Source of the DNA: Tannerellaceae bacterium
Lineage (GTDB): Bacteria; Bacteroidota; Bacteroidia; Bacteroidales; Tannerellaceae
Length of the DNA stretch: 64,000 nucleotides
Reading direction: 5' to 3'
Assembly (NCBI GenBank): GCA_031280435.1
Contig: JAITGS010000010.1
Coordinates: 1 to 64,000 of the forward strand
Both the position numbers and the translations under genes were made by a program. Every line of letters starts with the position of its first letter. Position 1 is the stretch's first letter. A model generated the notes under the pieces. It saw only the letters and a program-made list of their open reading frames with translations. It made no database searches and had not been told where the DNA came from. Shown piece by piece: positions 56,385-64,000 of this stretch.

Positions 56385-57083
56385 TTACATTTCATCCACT
56401 GATTTAGGTTCTACTTTAATACCTGCACTCATAGTGCTTGAAAGATAGATGCTCTTGATATAGGTTCCTTTTGCTGTAGATGGTTTCAACTTTATCAATG
56501 TTGAAACAAACTCCTTAGCATTCTCACGTATTTGGTCGGGATGGAAAGTGATTTTCCCTATTGAAGAGTGAACAATACCGGTCTTGTCTACCTTGAAATC
56601 TATTTTCCCTTGTTTGACTTCTTTGATAGCCAGCCCGATGTCATTGGTAACTGTACCACTCTTAGGATTAGGCATCAAACCACGTGGGCCCAAAATCCTT
56701 CCCAAAGCCCCGATTTTGCCCATGACCGAAGGCAACGTAATAATTACGTCTATATCGGTCCATCCACCTTTGATTTTGTTGATATATTCGTCCAATCCCA
56801 CATAGTCGGCACCAGCCGCTACGGCTTCGGCTTCCTTATCTGGCGGACATAACGCAAGAACCCTGACTTGCTTTCCTGTGCCATGAGGCAACGATACAAC
56901 ACCTCTCAACATTTGATTGGCTTTACGGGGATCAACCCCCAAACGGACATCCATATCTACCGAAGCATCGAATTTGGTTGTCGTAATTTCTTTCACCAAC
57001 GCCGACGCTTCTTTAAGTGTATATGCTTTCCCTGTTTCAATTTTTTTTGAAACCAGCTTTTGATTTTTCGTAAGTTTACTCAT
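56385..57083 (-). CDS. rplA: 50S ribosomal protein L1
   Basis: The 232-residue protein forms the L1 stalk that helps E-site tRNA release. It starts [19 protein letters not shown] and contains [14 protein letters not shown] and the family signature around [22 protein letters not shown]. The start is the ATG at 57083; an upstream ATG adds only three residues. It lies 18 nt after rplK. L1 commonly represses its own rplK-rplA mRNA. Confidence 0.98.
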   Translation of the reverse strand: MSKLTKNQKLVSKKIETGKAYTLKEASALVKEITTTKFDASVDMDVRLGVDPRKANQMLRGVVSLPHGTGKQVRVLALCPPDKEAEAVAAGADYVGLDEYINKIKGGWTDIDVIITLPSVMGKIGALGRILGPRGLMPNPKSGTVTNDIGLAIKEVKQGKIDFKVDKTGIVHSSIGKITFHPDQIRENAKEFVSTLIKLKPSTAKGTYIKSIYLSSTMSAGIKVEPKSVDEM

Positions 57084-57101
57084 ATCTCTCAACTGAATTT
57101 T

Positions 57102-57545
57102 TTAATTATTATCAGGGAATGTTCCTTTGACCGTTATACCCATGCTTCTCGCTGTCCCTGCGACCATTTTCATGGCGGCACCCACGGTAAAGCAATTTAA
57201 ATCTACAAGCTTATCCTCTGCTATAACCTTTACTTGTTCCCAAGTTATTTCCGCAACTTTCTTGCGGTTGGGCTCAGCAGATCCACCTTTAATTTTAGCC
57301 GCTTCAAATAGCTGAATGGCCACTGGAGGTGTTTTTACGACAAACTCAAACGATTTATCCGTGTAGTAAATAATTACAACCGGCAATATTTTACCACCTT
57401 TATCCTGGGTTCTGGCATTAAATTGCTTGCAAAACTCCATAATGTTTATACCTTTAGAACCCAAAGCGGGTCCTACTGGGGGAGAAGGGTTTGCTGCTCC
57501 TCCTTTAATTTGCAATTTGATTTGTCCTGCAATTTCTTTTGCCAT
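57102..57545 (-). CDS. rplK: 50S ribosomal protein L11
   Basis: The 147-residue protein binds the GTPase-associated region of 23S rRNA and is needed for RelA-type sensing. It contains [21 protein letters not shown] (proline-rich N-terminal segment), [11 protein letters not shown], and the C-terminal [10 protein letters not shown]. It lies 65 nt after nusG. Confidence 0.98.
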   Translation of the reverse strand: MAKEIAGQIKLQIKGGAANPSPPVGPALGSKGINIMEFCKQFNARTQDKGGKILPVVIIYYTDKSFEFVVKTPPVAIQLFEAAKIKGGSAEPNRKKVAEITWEQVKVIAEDKLVDLNCFTVGAAMKMVAGTARSMGITVKGTFPDNN

Positions 57546-57610
57546 TTTTTTTACTTTTTTATAAACTACAAATAACTCAACAAGAATAAAAACTCCGTAA
57601 CATAAGTCTA

Positions 57611-58153
57611 TTATTCCTTTTCCACTTGCATATATCCCAATTCCAATGGCGTCTTTCTGCCAAAAATCTTCACCATCACCTTCAACTTCTTCTTCTCAGC
57701 ATTTACGCCTTCTATTACACCTGTAAATCCGCTAAATGGTCCAAAAATGACTTTTACGGTTTCACCGACATAATACTGAACTTCTAATTCATTTTTCAGC
57801 TCTTGCAATTTATCTACCGTACCTAATATGCGCTTTACTTCTATTGGGCGCAAAGGTACCGGCTCTTCTGAACCGCCAAGAAAACCTATCACATTGGGAA
57901 CGTTTCTTAACCTATGAGTAACTTCTCCAACCAAAACCGCTTCAATTAATACATAACCCGGAAGATAAGCTCTTTCTCTCATTACTTTCTTTCCATTACG
58001 CAAAACGTAAGTTTTTTCAGTCGGAATCAATACTTGCGAAACATAGTTTTTCAAATCTGTATTCTTTAATTCGGCTTCCAGATATTCTCTAACTTTATTC
58101 TCCTTGCCACTAATTGCACGTAGAACATAAAACTTTTTCTCAACGTCAGACAT
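57611..58153 (-). CDS. nusG: Transcription termination/antitermination factor NusG
   Basis: The 180-residue factor links RNA polymerase to ribosomes or Rho. The N-terminal NGN domain ([45 protein letters not shown]) is followed by a C-terminal KOW domain ([23 protein letters not shown]). It lies 18 nt after secE, in the usual secE-nusG-rplK order. Confidence 0.97.
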   Translation of the reverse strand: MSDVEKKFYVLRAISGKENKVREYLEAELKNTDLKNYVSQVLIPTEKTYVLRNGKKVMRERAYLPGYVLIEAVLVGEVTHRLRNVPNVIGFLGGSEEPVPLRPIEVKRILGTVDKLQELKNELEVQYYVGETVKVIFGPFSGFTGVIEGVNAEKKKLKVMVKIFGRKTPLELGYMQVEKE

Positions 58154-58171
58154 ATCTATTGCTGCTGAATA

Positions 58172-58366
58172 TCAAAATAATATCCTGTAAACCATTCGCA
58201 TGATGTTCTCAAAAGCAAAGTCAACCATAAAAATTAGTACTGCGATTATAAGGGAAGCAAACATCACAACCACAGCACTGCTTGATAGCTCATTTCTGGT
58301 CGGCCAAGAAACTTTATAAACAAGTTCGTTATAAGATTCTTTGAAATAATTTATTATTTTATTCAT
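58172..58366 (-). CDS. secE: Preprotein translocase subunit SecE
   Basis: The 64-residue single-span SecE has an amphipathic helix (KIINYFKESYNELVYKVSWPT) and one membrane helix (about 30-52). The start is the ATG at 58366 (MNKI); an ATG at 58372 would add two residues. It lies between tRNA-Trp and nusG, the conserved location. Confidence 0.95.
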   Translation of the reverse strand: MNKIINYFKESYNELVYKVSWPTRNELSSSAVVVMFASLIIAVLIFMVDFAFENIMRMVYRILF

Positions 58367-58383
58367 CTGCATTATGCATTAAG

Positions 58384-58456
58384 CACGGATAGAGAGACTC
58401 GAACTCCCGACACCTGGTTTTGGAGACCAGTGCTCTACCAACTGAGCTACATCCGT
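58384..58456 (-). tRNA. tRNA-Trp (anticodon CCA)
   Basis: Acceptor ACGGATG pairs with TATCCGT (one G-T), discriminator G. The D arm is GCTCAGTTGGTAGAGC, the anticodon loop CTCCAAA gives CCA, and the T loop is TTCGAGT. It lies between tuf and secE, as in other Bacteroidales. Confidence 0.95.
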
Positions 58457-58497
58457 GATTCCTCCCTTTTATTTGAGCAATTGGGAGGGTATATTAA

Positions 58498-59685
58498 TTA
58501 GTCTAATAATTCTGTTATCTGACCTGCACCAACTGTGCGTCCGCCTTCACGAATAGCAAAACGCAAACCTTCGCTACATGCAACCGGATAGATTAGGTCT
58601 ACAGTAATAGATACGTTATCTCCCGGCATAACCATCTCTGTTCCTTCAGGAAGAGTTATCTCTCCGGTAACATCCAATGTGCGGATATAGAACTGAGGAC
58701 GATATTTGTTGTGGAACGGGGTATGACGTCCGCCTTCTTCTTTCTTCAAAATATAAACCTCAGCTCTTACTTTGGAATGAGGTTTTACCTTATTCGGATG
58801 AGTAATAACCATGCCGCGTTTTATCTCATGCTTGTCAATACCACGTAACAGCAAACCGACATTATCTCCGGCTTGGCCTTCGTCAAGAATCTTACGGAAC
58901 ATTTCAACGCCTGTCACAACCGACTTCAATCCTTGTGCACCTAAGCCAATGATCTGTACTTCTTCACCGGTTCTAATAATTCCGGTTTCAATACGTCCGG
59001 TAGCAACTGTGCCACGTCCTGTAATTGAAAATACGTCCTCAACGGGCATAAGGAATGGCTTATCTATTTCGCGCGGAGGTAATGGTATCCAAGTGTCGCA
59101 TGCTTCCATAAGCTCTACAACTTTGTCTTCCCATTGTGCATCTCCATTCAATGCGCCCAAAGCGGAACCACGAATAACCGGGGTATTGTCGCCGTCAAAT
59201 TCATAGAATGACAGAAGTTCTCTCATTTCCATTTCAACGAGCTCCAACATCTCTTCGTCATCAACTGAGTCGCATTTGTTCATGAAAACCACTAATTTGG
59301 GTACATTCACCTGGCGAGCCAAAAGAATATGTTCGCGTGTTTGGGGCATCGGGCCGTCAGTAGCGGCAACAACGATAATTGCACCGTCCATTTGAGCTGC
59401 ACCTGTTACCATGTTCTTGACATAGTCGGCATGTCCGGGACAGTCTACATGCGCATAGTGACGATTTGCCGTTTGATATTCCACGTGGGCCGTGTTAATA
59501 GTGATACCCCTTTCCTTTTCTTCTGGGGCATTGTCGATAGAGTCGAAGGAGCGTACTTCAGAAAGACCTTTTTTGGCTAATACTGTCGTAATAGCAGCTG
59601 TCAATGTTGTTTTACCGTGGTCTACATGGCCTATTGTACCAATGTTAACGTGAGGCTTTGTCCTGTCAAAATGTTCTTTTGCCAT
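58498..59685 (-). CDS. tuf: Translation elongation factor Tu
   Basis: The 395-residue GTPase delivers aminoacyl-tRNA to the ribosome. The G motifs are [21 protein letters not shown] (switch II) and [10 protein letters not shown]. Domains 2 and 3 carry [14 protein letters not shown] and [20 protein letters not shown]. It is the first protein gene of the right-hand operon, after tRNA-Thr(GGT). Only this copy is in the window. Confidence 0.99.
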   Translation of the reverse strand: MAKEHFDRTKPHVNIGTIGHVDHGKTTLTAAITTVLAKKGLSEVRSFDSIDNAPEEKERGITINTAHVEYQTANRHYAHVDCPGHADYVKNMVTGAAQMDGAIIVVAATDGPMPQTREHILLARQVNVPKLVVFMNKCDSVDDEEMLELVEMEMRELLSFYEFDGDNTPVIRGSALGALNGDAQWEDKVVELMEACDTWIPLPPREIDKPFLMPVEDVFSITGRGTVATGRIETGIIRTGEEVQIIGLGAQGLKSVVTGVEMFRKILDEGQAGDNVGLLLRGIDKHEIKRGMVITHPNKVKPHSKVRAEVYILKKEEGGRHTPFHNKYRPQFYIRTLDVTGEITLPEGTEMVMPGDNVSITVDLIYPVACSEGLRFAIREGGRTVGAGQITELLD

Positions 59686-59745
59686 AGCTTAAATGTTCTT
59701 GTTCTTTATATTAATTATCTTGTTCAAATATTTTATTGTTTGTTG

Positions 59746-59817
<72 letters not shown>

Positions 59818-59997
59818 CAAATATGCGTAATATTAGTGAAATCTCTTTGTGGATTTTCCGGGCGCAAAGATAATGTTTTTTATTCTACAAACAAGAGCTG
59901 TCTAAAAAAGTTTCCGCTTGTGAATATCAAAAACAGGGTGAATCTTTTTAAACAGCTCCAAAATTTATGCGTATCACACACAATTCTCTGAAATCGG

Positions 59998-60070
59998 AGC
60001 GGAAGACGGGACTCAAACCCGCGACCCTCAGCTTGGAAGGCTAATGCTCTATCGACTGAGCTACTTCCGC
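59998..60070 (-). tRNA. tRNA-Gly (anticodon TCC), right copy
   Basis: Same structure as 2430-2502 on the opposite strand, with one base changed in the T loop (GAGT here). The anticodon loop CTTCCAA gives TCC. It lies between tRNA-Tyr and tRNA-Thr(GGT). Confidence 0.95.
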
Positions 60071-60137
60071 AAACCCCTCTTCCCCGTTTTCTATATACAT
60101 ACCAACATGCTAAAATCTGAAACCAAAGAAGAGAGGG

Positions 60138-60220
60138 TGGGCAGTGATGGATTCGAACCACCGAAGACGTAAGTCAGCTGAGTTACAGTCAGCCCCATTT
60201 GGCCACTCTGGTAACTGCCC
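60138..60220 (-). tRNA. tRNA-Tyr (anticodon GTA), right copy
   Basis: GGGCAGT pairs with ACTGCCC, discriminator A, with a long variable arm and anticodon GTA. It is identical over 83 nt to 2307-2389 in opposite orientation. It is the first gene of the tRNA-tuf-rpoC run, with its promoter at 60230-60260. Confidence 0.95.
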
Positions 60221-60229
60221 TTTGCGCCG

Positions 60230-60260
60230 CAAAATTATTAATTAGTCTCTTATCTGCAAA
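60230..60260 (-). promoter_or_regulatory. Promoter of the right tRNA-tuf operon
   Basis: On the - strand, TTTG (60260-60257), 19 nt, TAATTTTG (60237-60230) is a perfect consensus. The -33 box lies inside the last codons of ribH. The tRNA-Tyr gene starts 10 nt after the -7 box. Confidence 0.8.
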
Positions 60261-60736
60261 TTTAATTGCGCCATTTTTATTGCCGTAATGGCTGCTTCTT
60301 CTCCTTTATTGCCGTATATGCCGCCGGCACGGTCTTCGGCCTGGCTTTGCGTATCGGTAGTTAACAGGCCGAAGATGAACGGGATCTCGTAGTTCAGATT
60401 CAAGTCCGTTATGCCTCTGGTCACGCTGGAACAAACGTAGTCGAAGTGGGGGGTTTCGCCTCTGATGACGCATCCGAGTACGATAATTGCATCCAATTCC
60501 AGCATTTCGGCCAAGAGTCTTGCGCCGTAGGTCAGCTCAAAACTGCCGGGAACTCGCAGGGTCTGAATATCCGATGCCTGTACGCCGTGATGCTCCAGAG
60601 TGCTGCATACGCCCGCAAGAAGCTTATCTGTAATCTCTTCATTCCATTCGGATACAACTATGCCGAACTTCATTCCGTCGGTACTCGGAACTGCATCGGC
60701 TTTGTAATCGGATAGATATAGACGGGTTGTTGCCAT
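60242..60736 (-). CDS. ribH: 6,7-dimethyl-8-ribityllumazine synthase
   Basis: The 164-residue riboflavin-pathway enzyme forms large capsids. Signatures are [12 protein letters not shown] (substrate loop), [37 protein letters not shown] with the catalytic His, and a C-terminal [18 protein letters not shown]. It follows the TPR membrane-protein gene after 5 nt. Its 3' end contains the -33 box of the tRNA promoter. Confidence 0.97.
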   Translation of the reverse strand: MATTRLYLSDYKADAVPSTDGMKFGIVVSEWNEEITDKLLAGVCSTLEHHGVQASDIQTLRVPGSFELTYGARLLAEMLELDAIIVLGCVIRGETPHFDYVCSSVTRGITDLNLNYEIPFIFGLLTTDTQSQAEDRAGGIYGNKGEEAAITAIKMAQLNLQIRD

Positions 60737-60741
60737 AAAGA

Positions 60742-61431
60742 TTAGTTTTTTGCGAGTTCGGATGCGCGAATGATGTATTTGTCTATGGAAGCGGCTTCCT
60801 CGGAATTAAAATATTTTTCTTTGATCGTCGTATAGACTTTAACGGCATTGTTATATTCTTTTAATTCTTCGTATACCAAACCGGCTTTTTTCAGGAAAAC
60901 GGGACCAAGGACTTCGTTGTCGGCCTTATTGGCGGCTTTCTCAAAGTAGGGTATGGCTTCTTTGAACCGGCCGGCATTGACGTGGCAGTCGCCTATCAAA
61001 CCAATAACTGCCGGTGAAATCATCTTGTCTTTTCCTTTGAATCCTTTCAACAACTTTAGGGCATTTTCAGGATCGCCCATCCTAAAATAGCATATGCCTG
61101 CATAGGCCTTGGCCAGGTTTGCGCTCGAGCTCGTGCCGTAGTCGTCGATGATGGAGAGAAAGCCGGGATAGTCGGCCTGATTGCCGTGCAGAGCAAGGGC
61201 AAAAGAGTCTCTGGCAAAATACTGTTCGCCTTTGAAGATAGTTATTGCCGCTTGCTTTTCTTTGGGAATCAGATAGCCGTAATAAGTACCGAAGATACCG
61301 GCAACTACGATGGCTATGCCTGCAATGCAGTATATGATTCGCTGCTTGTGTTTCTCTATAAATTGCTCGGATTTTGAGACGATGTCGCCCACTTCGATTT
61401 CTTTGCTTGCACCTTTCTTGGGGGTTGCCAT
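60742..61431 (-). CDS. Membrane-anchored TPR protein (YfgM-like)
   Basis: The 229-residue protein has a short cytoplasmic basic N-terminus, one membrane helix (about 35-55, [21 protein letters not shown]) and a periplasmic TPR domain (about 75-229). Clear units include [44 protein letters not shown] and [21 protein letters not shown]. Comparable Bacteroidetes genes lie next to ribH and recF. YfgM proteins assist Sec-exported substrates in E. coli; the same role here is inference. It is divergent from recF, separated by repeat array I. Confidence 0.85.
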   Translation of the reverse strand: MATPKKGASKEIEVGDIVSKSEQFIEKHKQRIIYCIAGIAIVVAGIFGTYYGYLIPKEKQAAITIFKGEQYFARDSFALALHGNQADYPGFLSIIDDYGTSSSANLAKAYAGICYFRMGDPENALKLLKGFKGKDKMISPAVIGLIGDCHVNAGRFKEAIPYFEKAANKADNEVLGPVFLKKAGLVYEELKEYNNAVKVYTTIKEKYFNSEEAASIDKYIIRASELAKN

Positions 61432-61724
61432 AATTAATATGAATTACATTAAATATTTAGTGATTGTTTTTTCAGGCTGCAAAGATATTTTATTTATGAA
61501 TATCAACCAATGCCGCCATCATATATTTCGCGGCAAATGCATTTAATCACGAGAACTTGTCCGGCGTACAACTCATATAACATTATATTTGGTTGGAATG
61601 GACAATGGCTCAGATTGCTTTTGCCCACGCTGCATCCGGACAGATGCAGGCTTGTTCTGCATCTTAAATGGCTGATAACAGGCCGGCTGCGTTTATACAA
61701 GCGACAGAATCGCACATCCCCGAA

Positions 61725-62030
61725 ATGTTTTTGAGTGTTCCCGAAATGTTTTTGAGTGTCCCCAAAATGTTTTTGAGTGTCCCCAAAATGTTTTTGAGTG
61801 TCCCCAAAATGCTTTTGAGTGCCCCAAAATGCTTTTGAGTGCCCCCAAAATGTTTTTGAGTGTCCCCAAAATGTTTTTGAGTGTCCCCGAAATGATTTTG
61901 AGTGTCCCCCAAATGCTTTTGAGTGCCCCCAAAATGCTTTTGAGTGTTCCCAAAATGCTTTTGAGTGTTCCCAAAATGCTTTTGAGTGCCCCCGAAATGT
62001 TTTTGGGGACACTCAAAATGCTTTTGAGAA
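61725..62030. repeat. Tandem array I: about 14 units of 21 bp
   Basis: The unit TTTTTGAGTGTCCCCAAAAT plus G has small changes (CCCG, CCCC, TGCTTTT). Each unit contains the inverted repeat CAAAA-TG-TTTTTG. The last unit at 62000-62022 appears in reverse orientation (TTTTTGGGGACACTCAAAA). Because 21 is divisible by three, up to four frames stay open and encode 7-residue repeats. It lies in the divergent interval between the TPR membrane-protein gene and recF. Confidence 0.93.
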
Positions 62031-62215
62031 CGTCCGCGATGCCTCCGGGAGCACCCGCTATGATTTCAAAAAGCCGGTGCTGCCGGGCAGAGACTCGCAT
62101 AGAGAAACGTCGTACGCGTATATGCTTACTATATATATAATGTGTAGGATGCAGAAGGGGGAAATTTCAAAATCAAAGCAGTTGTTTAACTTTGTGCGGT
62201 CAACATACTTCCAAA

Positions 62216-63316
62216 ATGATACTCAAACGAATTTCTATACTTAATTTCAAAAATATACAGCAAACCGACTTGTCGTTCTCGACGTCAATGAATTGTTTTT
62301 TCGGCAATAACGGTATGGGCAAAACAAATTTGCTCGATGCCGTTTACTATCTGTCATTCTGCAAAAGTCACCTGAACAGCCAGGATAATCAGCTTGTTAT
62401 GCACGGCGAAACCTTCAGCGTGCTTCAGGGTACATACGAGCGCGAAAGTAGGGAGGAAAATATTTTATGCGCCATACGTCCGGGGCAAAAAAAACAATTC
62501 AGCCGCAACAAAAAAGAATACGAACGCCTCTCCGAACACATAGGCCTGCTGCCTCTCGTCATGGTATCGCCGGCCGATTCCGAACTGATTAGGGGTGGAA
62601 GCGGCGAACGGAGGCGTTTTCTCGATATAATCATTTCGCAACACGACCGAAAGTATCTTTACACCCTTATACATTACAACCGCTTATTGCAACAGCGAAA
62701 CGCTCTGCTTCGCAACCGTGCTTCAGACGCTTCGCTTTACGAAGTGATTGAAATACAGCTCGAACTGTACGGGATGGAACTATACAAAATGCGATGTGAA
62801 ATAACAGAAAGCTTCCTGCCGCTGTTCAAATCATGCTACCAAACCATAGGCGCCAACTCCGAATCTGTTAACATCACCTATATTTCGCAAATGGAAAACG
62901 GCGGCTTAGCAAAAAAACTTGCCGAAAATCGCGAACGCGACCTGCAAATCGGCTTCACCTCCTGCGGAATCCATAAAGATGAGCTGGAAATGAAGCTCGA
63001 ACACTCGCTCATACGGCGTTTAGGCTCTCAAGGACAAAACAAAACATTCCTCGTTGCCCTCAAGCTTGCCCAATTCATTTTCCTCAAGCAAAAAGGCGAA
63101 ACAACCCCCATCCTTCTGCTCGACGATATTTTCGACAAGCTTGATGCCGAGCGCGTAGAGCGTATCATCCGCTTGGTTAACGACCCCGGCTTCGGGCAAA
63201 TTTTCATTACCGACACCAACCGCAAGTACCTCGATCGCATACTGCTTTCCGTAGGCTCGGCATGCGAGCTTTTCAGGGTTGACAATGGCACCGTCCACAA
63301 CATGACACATATATGA
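62216..63316 (+). CDS. recF: DNA replication and repair protein RecF
   Basis: The 366-residue SMC-like ATPase loads RecA at gaps. It shows Walker A FGNNGMGKTNLLDAVYYLSF, the SPADSELIRGGSGERRRFLD block, the ABC signature region LGSQGQNKTFLVALKLAQF and Walker B LLLDDIFDKLD. The start is the ATG at 62216 (MILKRISILNF), 24 nt after an upstream in-frame start. A -7 box TAACTTTG lies at 62187-62194. It overlaps the next gene by 4 nt. Confidence 0.97.
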   Translation: MILKRISILNFKNIQQTDLSFSTSMNCFFGNNGMGKTNLLDAVYYLSFCKSHLNSQDNQLVMHGETFSVLQGTYERESREENILCAIRPGQKKQFSRNKKEYERLSEHIGLLPLVMVSPADSELIRGGSGERRRFLDIIISQHDRKYLYTLIHYNRLLQQRNALLRNRASDASLYEVIEIQLELYGMELYKMRCEITESFLPLFKSCYQTIGANSESVNITYISQMENGGLAKKLAENRERDLQIGFTSCGIHKDELEMKLEHSLIRRLGSQGQNKTFLVALKLAQFIFLKQKGETTPILLLDDIFDKLDAERVERIIRLVNDPGFGQIFITDTNRKYLDRILLSVGSACELFRVDNGTVHNMTHI

Positions 63317-63606
63317 GAAAACACCAGGCAAAAGCAATAGGCGAATTGTTGAGCGACTTCTTTGCCGACAACGAACCTCTCCGTGAAAAGCTACAAGTCA
63401 TGCGCGTGCAACGGGCATGGGGCGAGCTGCTTGGCTCGTCCATAATGCAATATACGTCCGGCATATACGTGCGCAATCGAGTGTTTTACGTATCGCTCAC
63501 ATCTTCCGTCCTTCGCAATGAGCTTATCCTGAGCCGCGAGCGATTAATCAAAAGCCTGAACGATCATGTAGGCGCCCAGGTGATCGACAATATCGTGATA
63601 CGTTGA
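63313..63606 (+). CDS. DUF721 protein (DciA-like)
   Basis: The 97-residue small basic protein has the DUF721 pattern: an N-terminal helix (AIGELLSDFF), QRAWGELLGSSIMQYTSGIYVRNRVFYVSLTSSVLRNEL, and a closing segment VIDNIVIR. DUF721 proteins include DciA, which loads the replicative helicase DnaB in bacteria lacking DnaC. That role fits the recF neighbourhood but is not shown. The start overlaps the recF stop by 4 nt (ATGA), so translation is coupled. Confidence 0.9.
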   Translation: MRKHQAKAIGELLSDFFADNEPLREKLQVMRVQRAWGELLGSSIMQYTSGIYVRNRVFYVSLTSSVLRNELILSRERLIKSLNDHVGAQVIDNIVIR

Positions 63607-63723
63607 TTAATAGCACCGCCTCTGCCGATATTATTTCCCGCCACTGAGCCTCGGCATACGGTTTATACGGGAAAAAGCCGGGAAGATTCGTTTTGAGCAG
63701 CAACAGGAAACTTGCAGTCAAAA

Positions 63724-63750
63724 AAAAGGGTGTCGCAAGTACACCCTTTT
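63724..63750. terminator. Bidirectional terminator after DUF721
   Basis: The perfect 10-bp stem AAAAGGGTGT (63724-63733) with ACACCCTTTT (63741-63750), loop CGCAAGT, lies between the converging DUF721 gene and the partial gene at the window end. Confidence 0.85.
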
Positions 63751-63791
63751 AAAGTTGAATTGAGTTGAAACAATCAATCAATGATACCCGG

Positions 63792-64000
63792 CTATGTATC
63801 CAGTTCTTTTAGTTTTTGCAACTGCTGTTCGATAGATTCTTTTTCCTTAATTAATCGCAATTCTTCTCTGCCTAATTGTTCTTTTTTATACCGTTGGGCA
63901 ATTGCAATTATGTCGTCAAGTTCAGCATAAGTAAGATATTTCAAATGCTTCTCCGCAACTTCGAAAGCTTGTTGTTTAGCTAAACGCCGTTCAACTTTTT
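63792..64000 (-). CDS. C-terminal end of an unidentified protein (cut by the window)
   Basis: A frame open to the window edge on the - strand encodes 68 residues before the TAG at 63794-63792. The segment is highly charged and helical: LAKQQAFEVAEKHLKYLTYAELDDII, then AQRYKKEQLGREELRLIKEKESIEQQLQKL, probably a coiled-coil end. It is AT-rich. I do not recognise the family. A nuclease/transposase-type protein with a helical tail is one possibility that cannot be tested here. Confidence 0.6.
   Translation of the reverse strand, partial: KVERRLAKQQAFEVAEKHLKYLTYAELDDIIAIAQRYKKEQLGREELRLIKEKESIEQQLQKLKELDT

Noticed and set aside
61503-62100. Proteins of 7-residue repeats (frames at 61503-62012, 61693-62100, 61819-62244)
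   Set aside because: They arise because the 21-bp unit is divisible by three, so several frames on both strands remain open over the same repeats. None has a plausible non-repeat domain.

Overview
The window is a 64 kb chromosomal piece of a Bacteroidota genome, most likely order Bacteroidales. The evidence is the core gene content and order (rpsU-xerC-hpf, tuf-secE-nusG-rplKAJL-rpoBC, hpt-adk-obg, recF-DUF721, SIS-only KdsD, DUF4105/Lnb). Promoters of the Bacteroidetes type (TTTG, about 19-21 nt, TAnnTTTG) occur and Shine-Dalgarno sequences are largely absent. No phage, plasmid, insertion sequence or CRISPR locus was seen.

Layout. 0-2.6 kb: a truncated MFS transporter, then rpsU-xerC-hpf and tRNA-Thr(TGT)-Tyr-Gly on the + strand. 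2.6-24.5 kb: a lone GH105/BNR propeller fusion, a zinc-ribbon membrane protein, TamB, an AldA-type dehydrogenase, an HMA protein, SecA, a degenerate PafA-type protein, an outer-membrane protein with a gluzincin motif, and a MATE pump. 24.5-31.7 kb: an ECF sigma unit, a ferredoxin, a SIS isomerase-PfkB kinase-pseudophosphatase operon, and a DUF6261-like/TPR pair. 32-38 kb: sirtuin-Ogt, hpt-adk-obg-pgeF and an Lnb-type protein. 38-46.4 kb: three tandem secreted paralogues, an erythromycin-esterase-family protein, panC-panD and kdsB. 46.6-60.2 kb, all on the - strand: tRNA-Tyr-Gly-Thr(GGT)-tuf-tRNA-Trp-secE-nusG-rplKAJL-rpoBC. 60.2-64 kb: ribH and a TPR membrane protein, divergent recF-DUF721, and the 3' end of an unknown gene.

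Two large-scale signals stand out. First, the operon that in Bacteroides runs rpsU-xerC-hpf-tRNAs-tuf-...-rpoC is split. Its halves lie about 44 kb apart in opposite orientation, and each half ends in a copy of the tRNA-Tyr/tRNA-Gly pair. One inversion between these inverted copies would restore the canonical operon. Second, nine intergenic gaps hold tandem arrays whose unit sequences differ from locus to locus, while unit lengths fall at 21-22 or 40-42 bp (two or four helical turns). Most units contain a palindrome. These arrays, together with a dispersed palindromic element found twice, explain nearly all the long non-coding stretches and are the best candidate for something undescribed.

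The translation and transcription genes form the functional core of the window. Envelope biogenesis is the second theme: SecA, TamB, Lnb, PgeF, and the KDO-related KdsD and KdsB. Pantothenate (panC, panD), riboflavin (ribH) and purine-salvage (hpt) genes add cofactor and nucleotide metabolism. Two proteins, the PafA-like protein and the tyrosine-phosphatase-like lipoprotein, keep their fold signatures but lack their catalytic residues.
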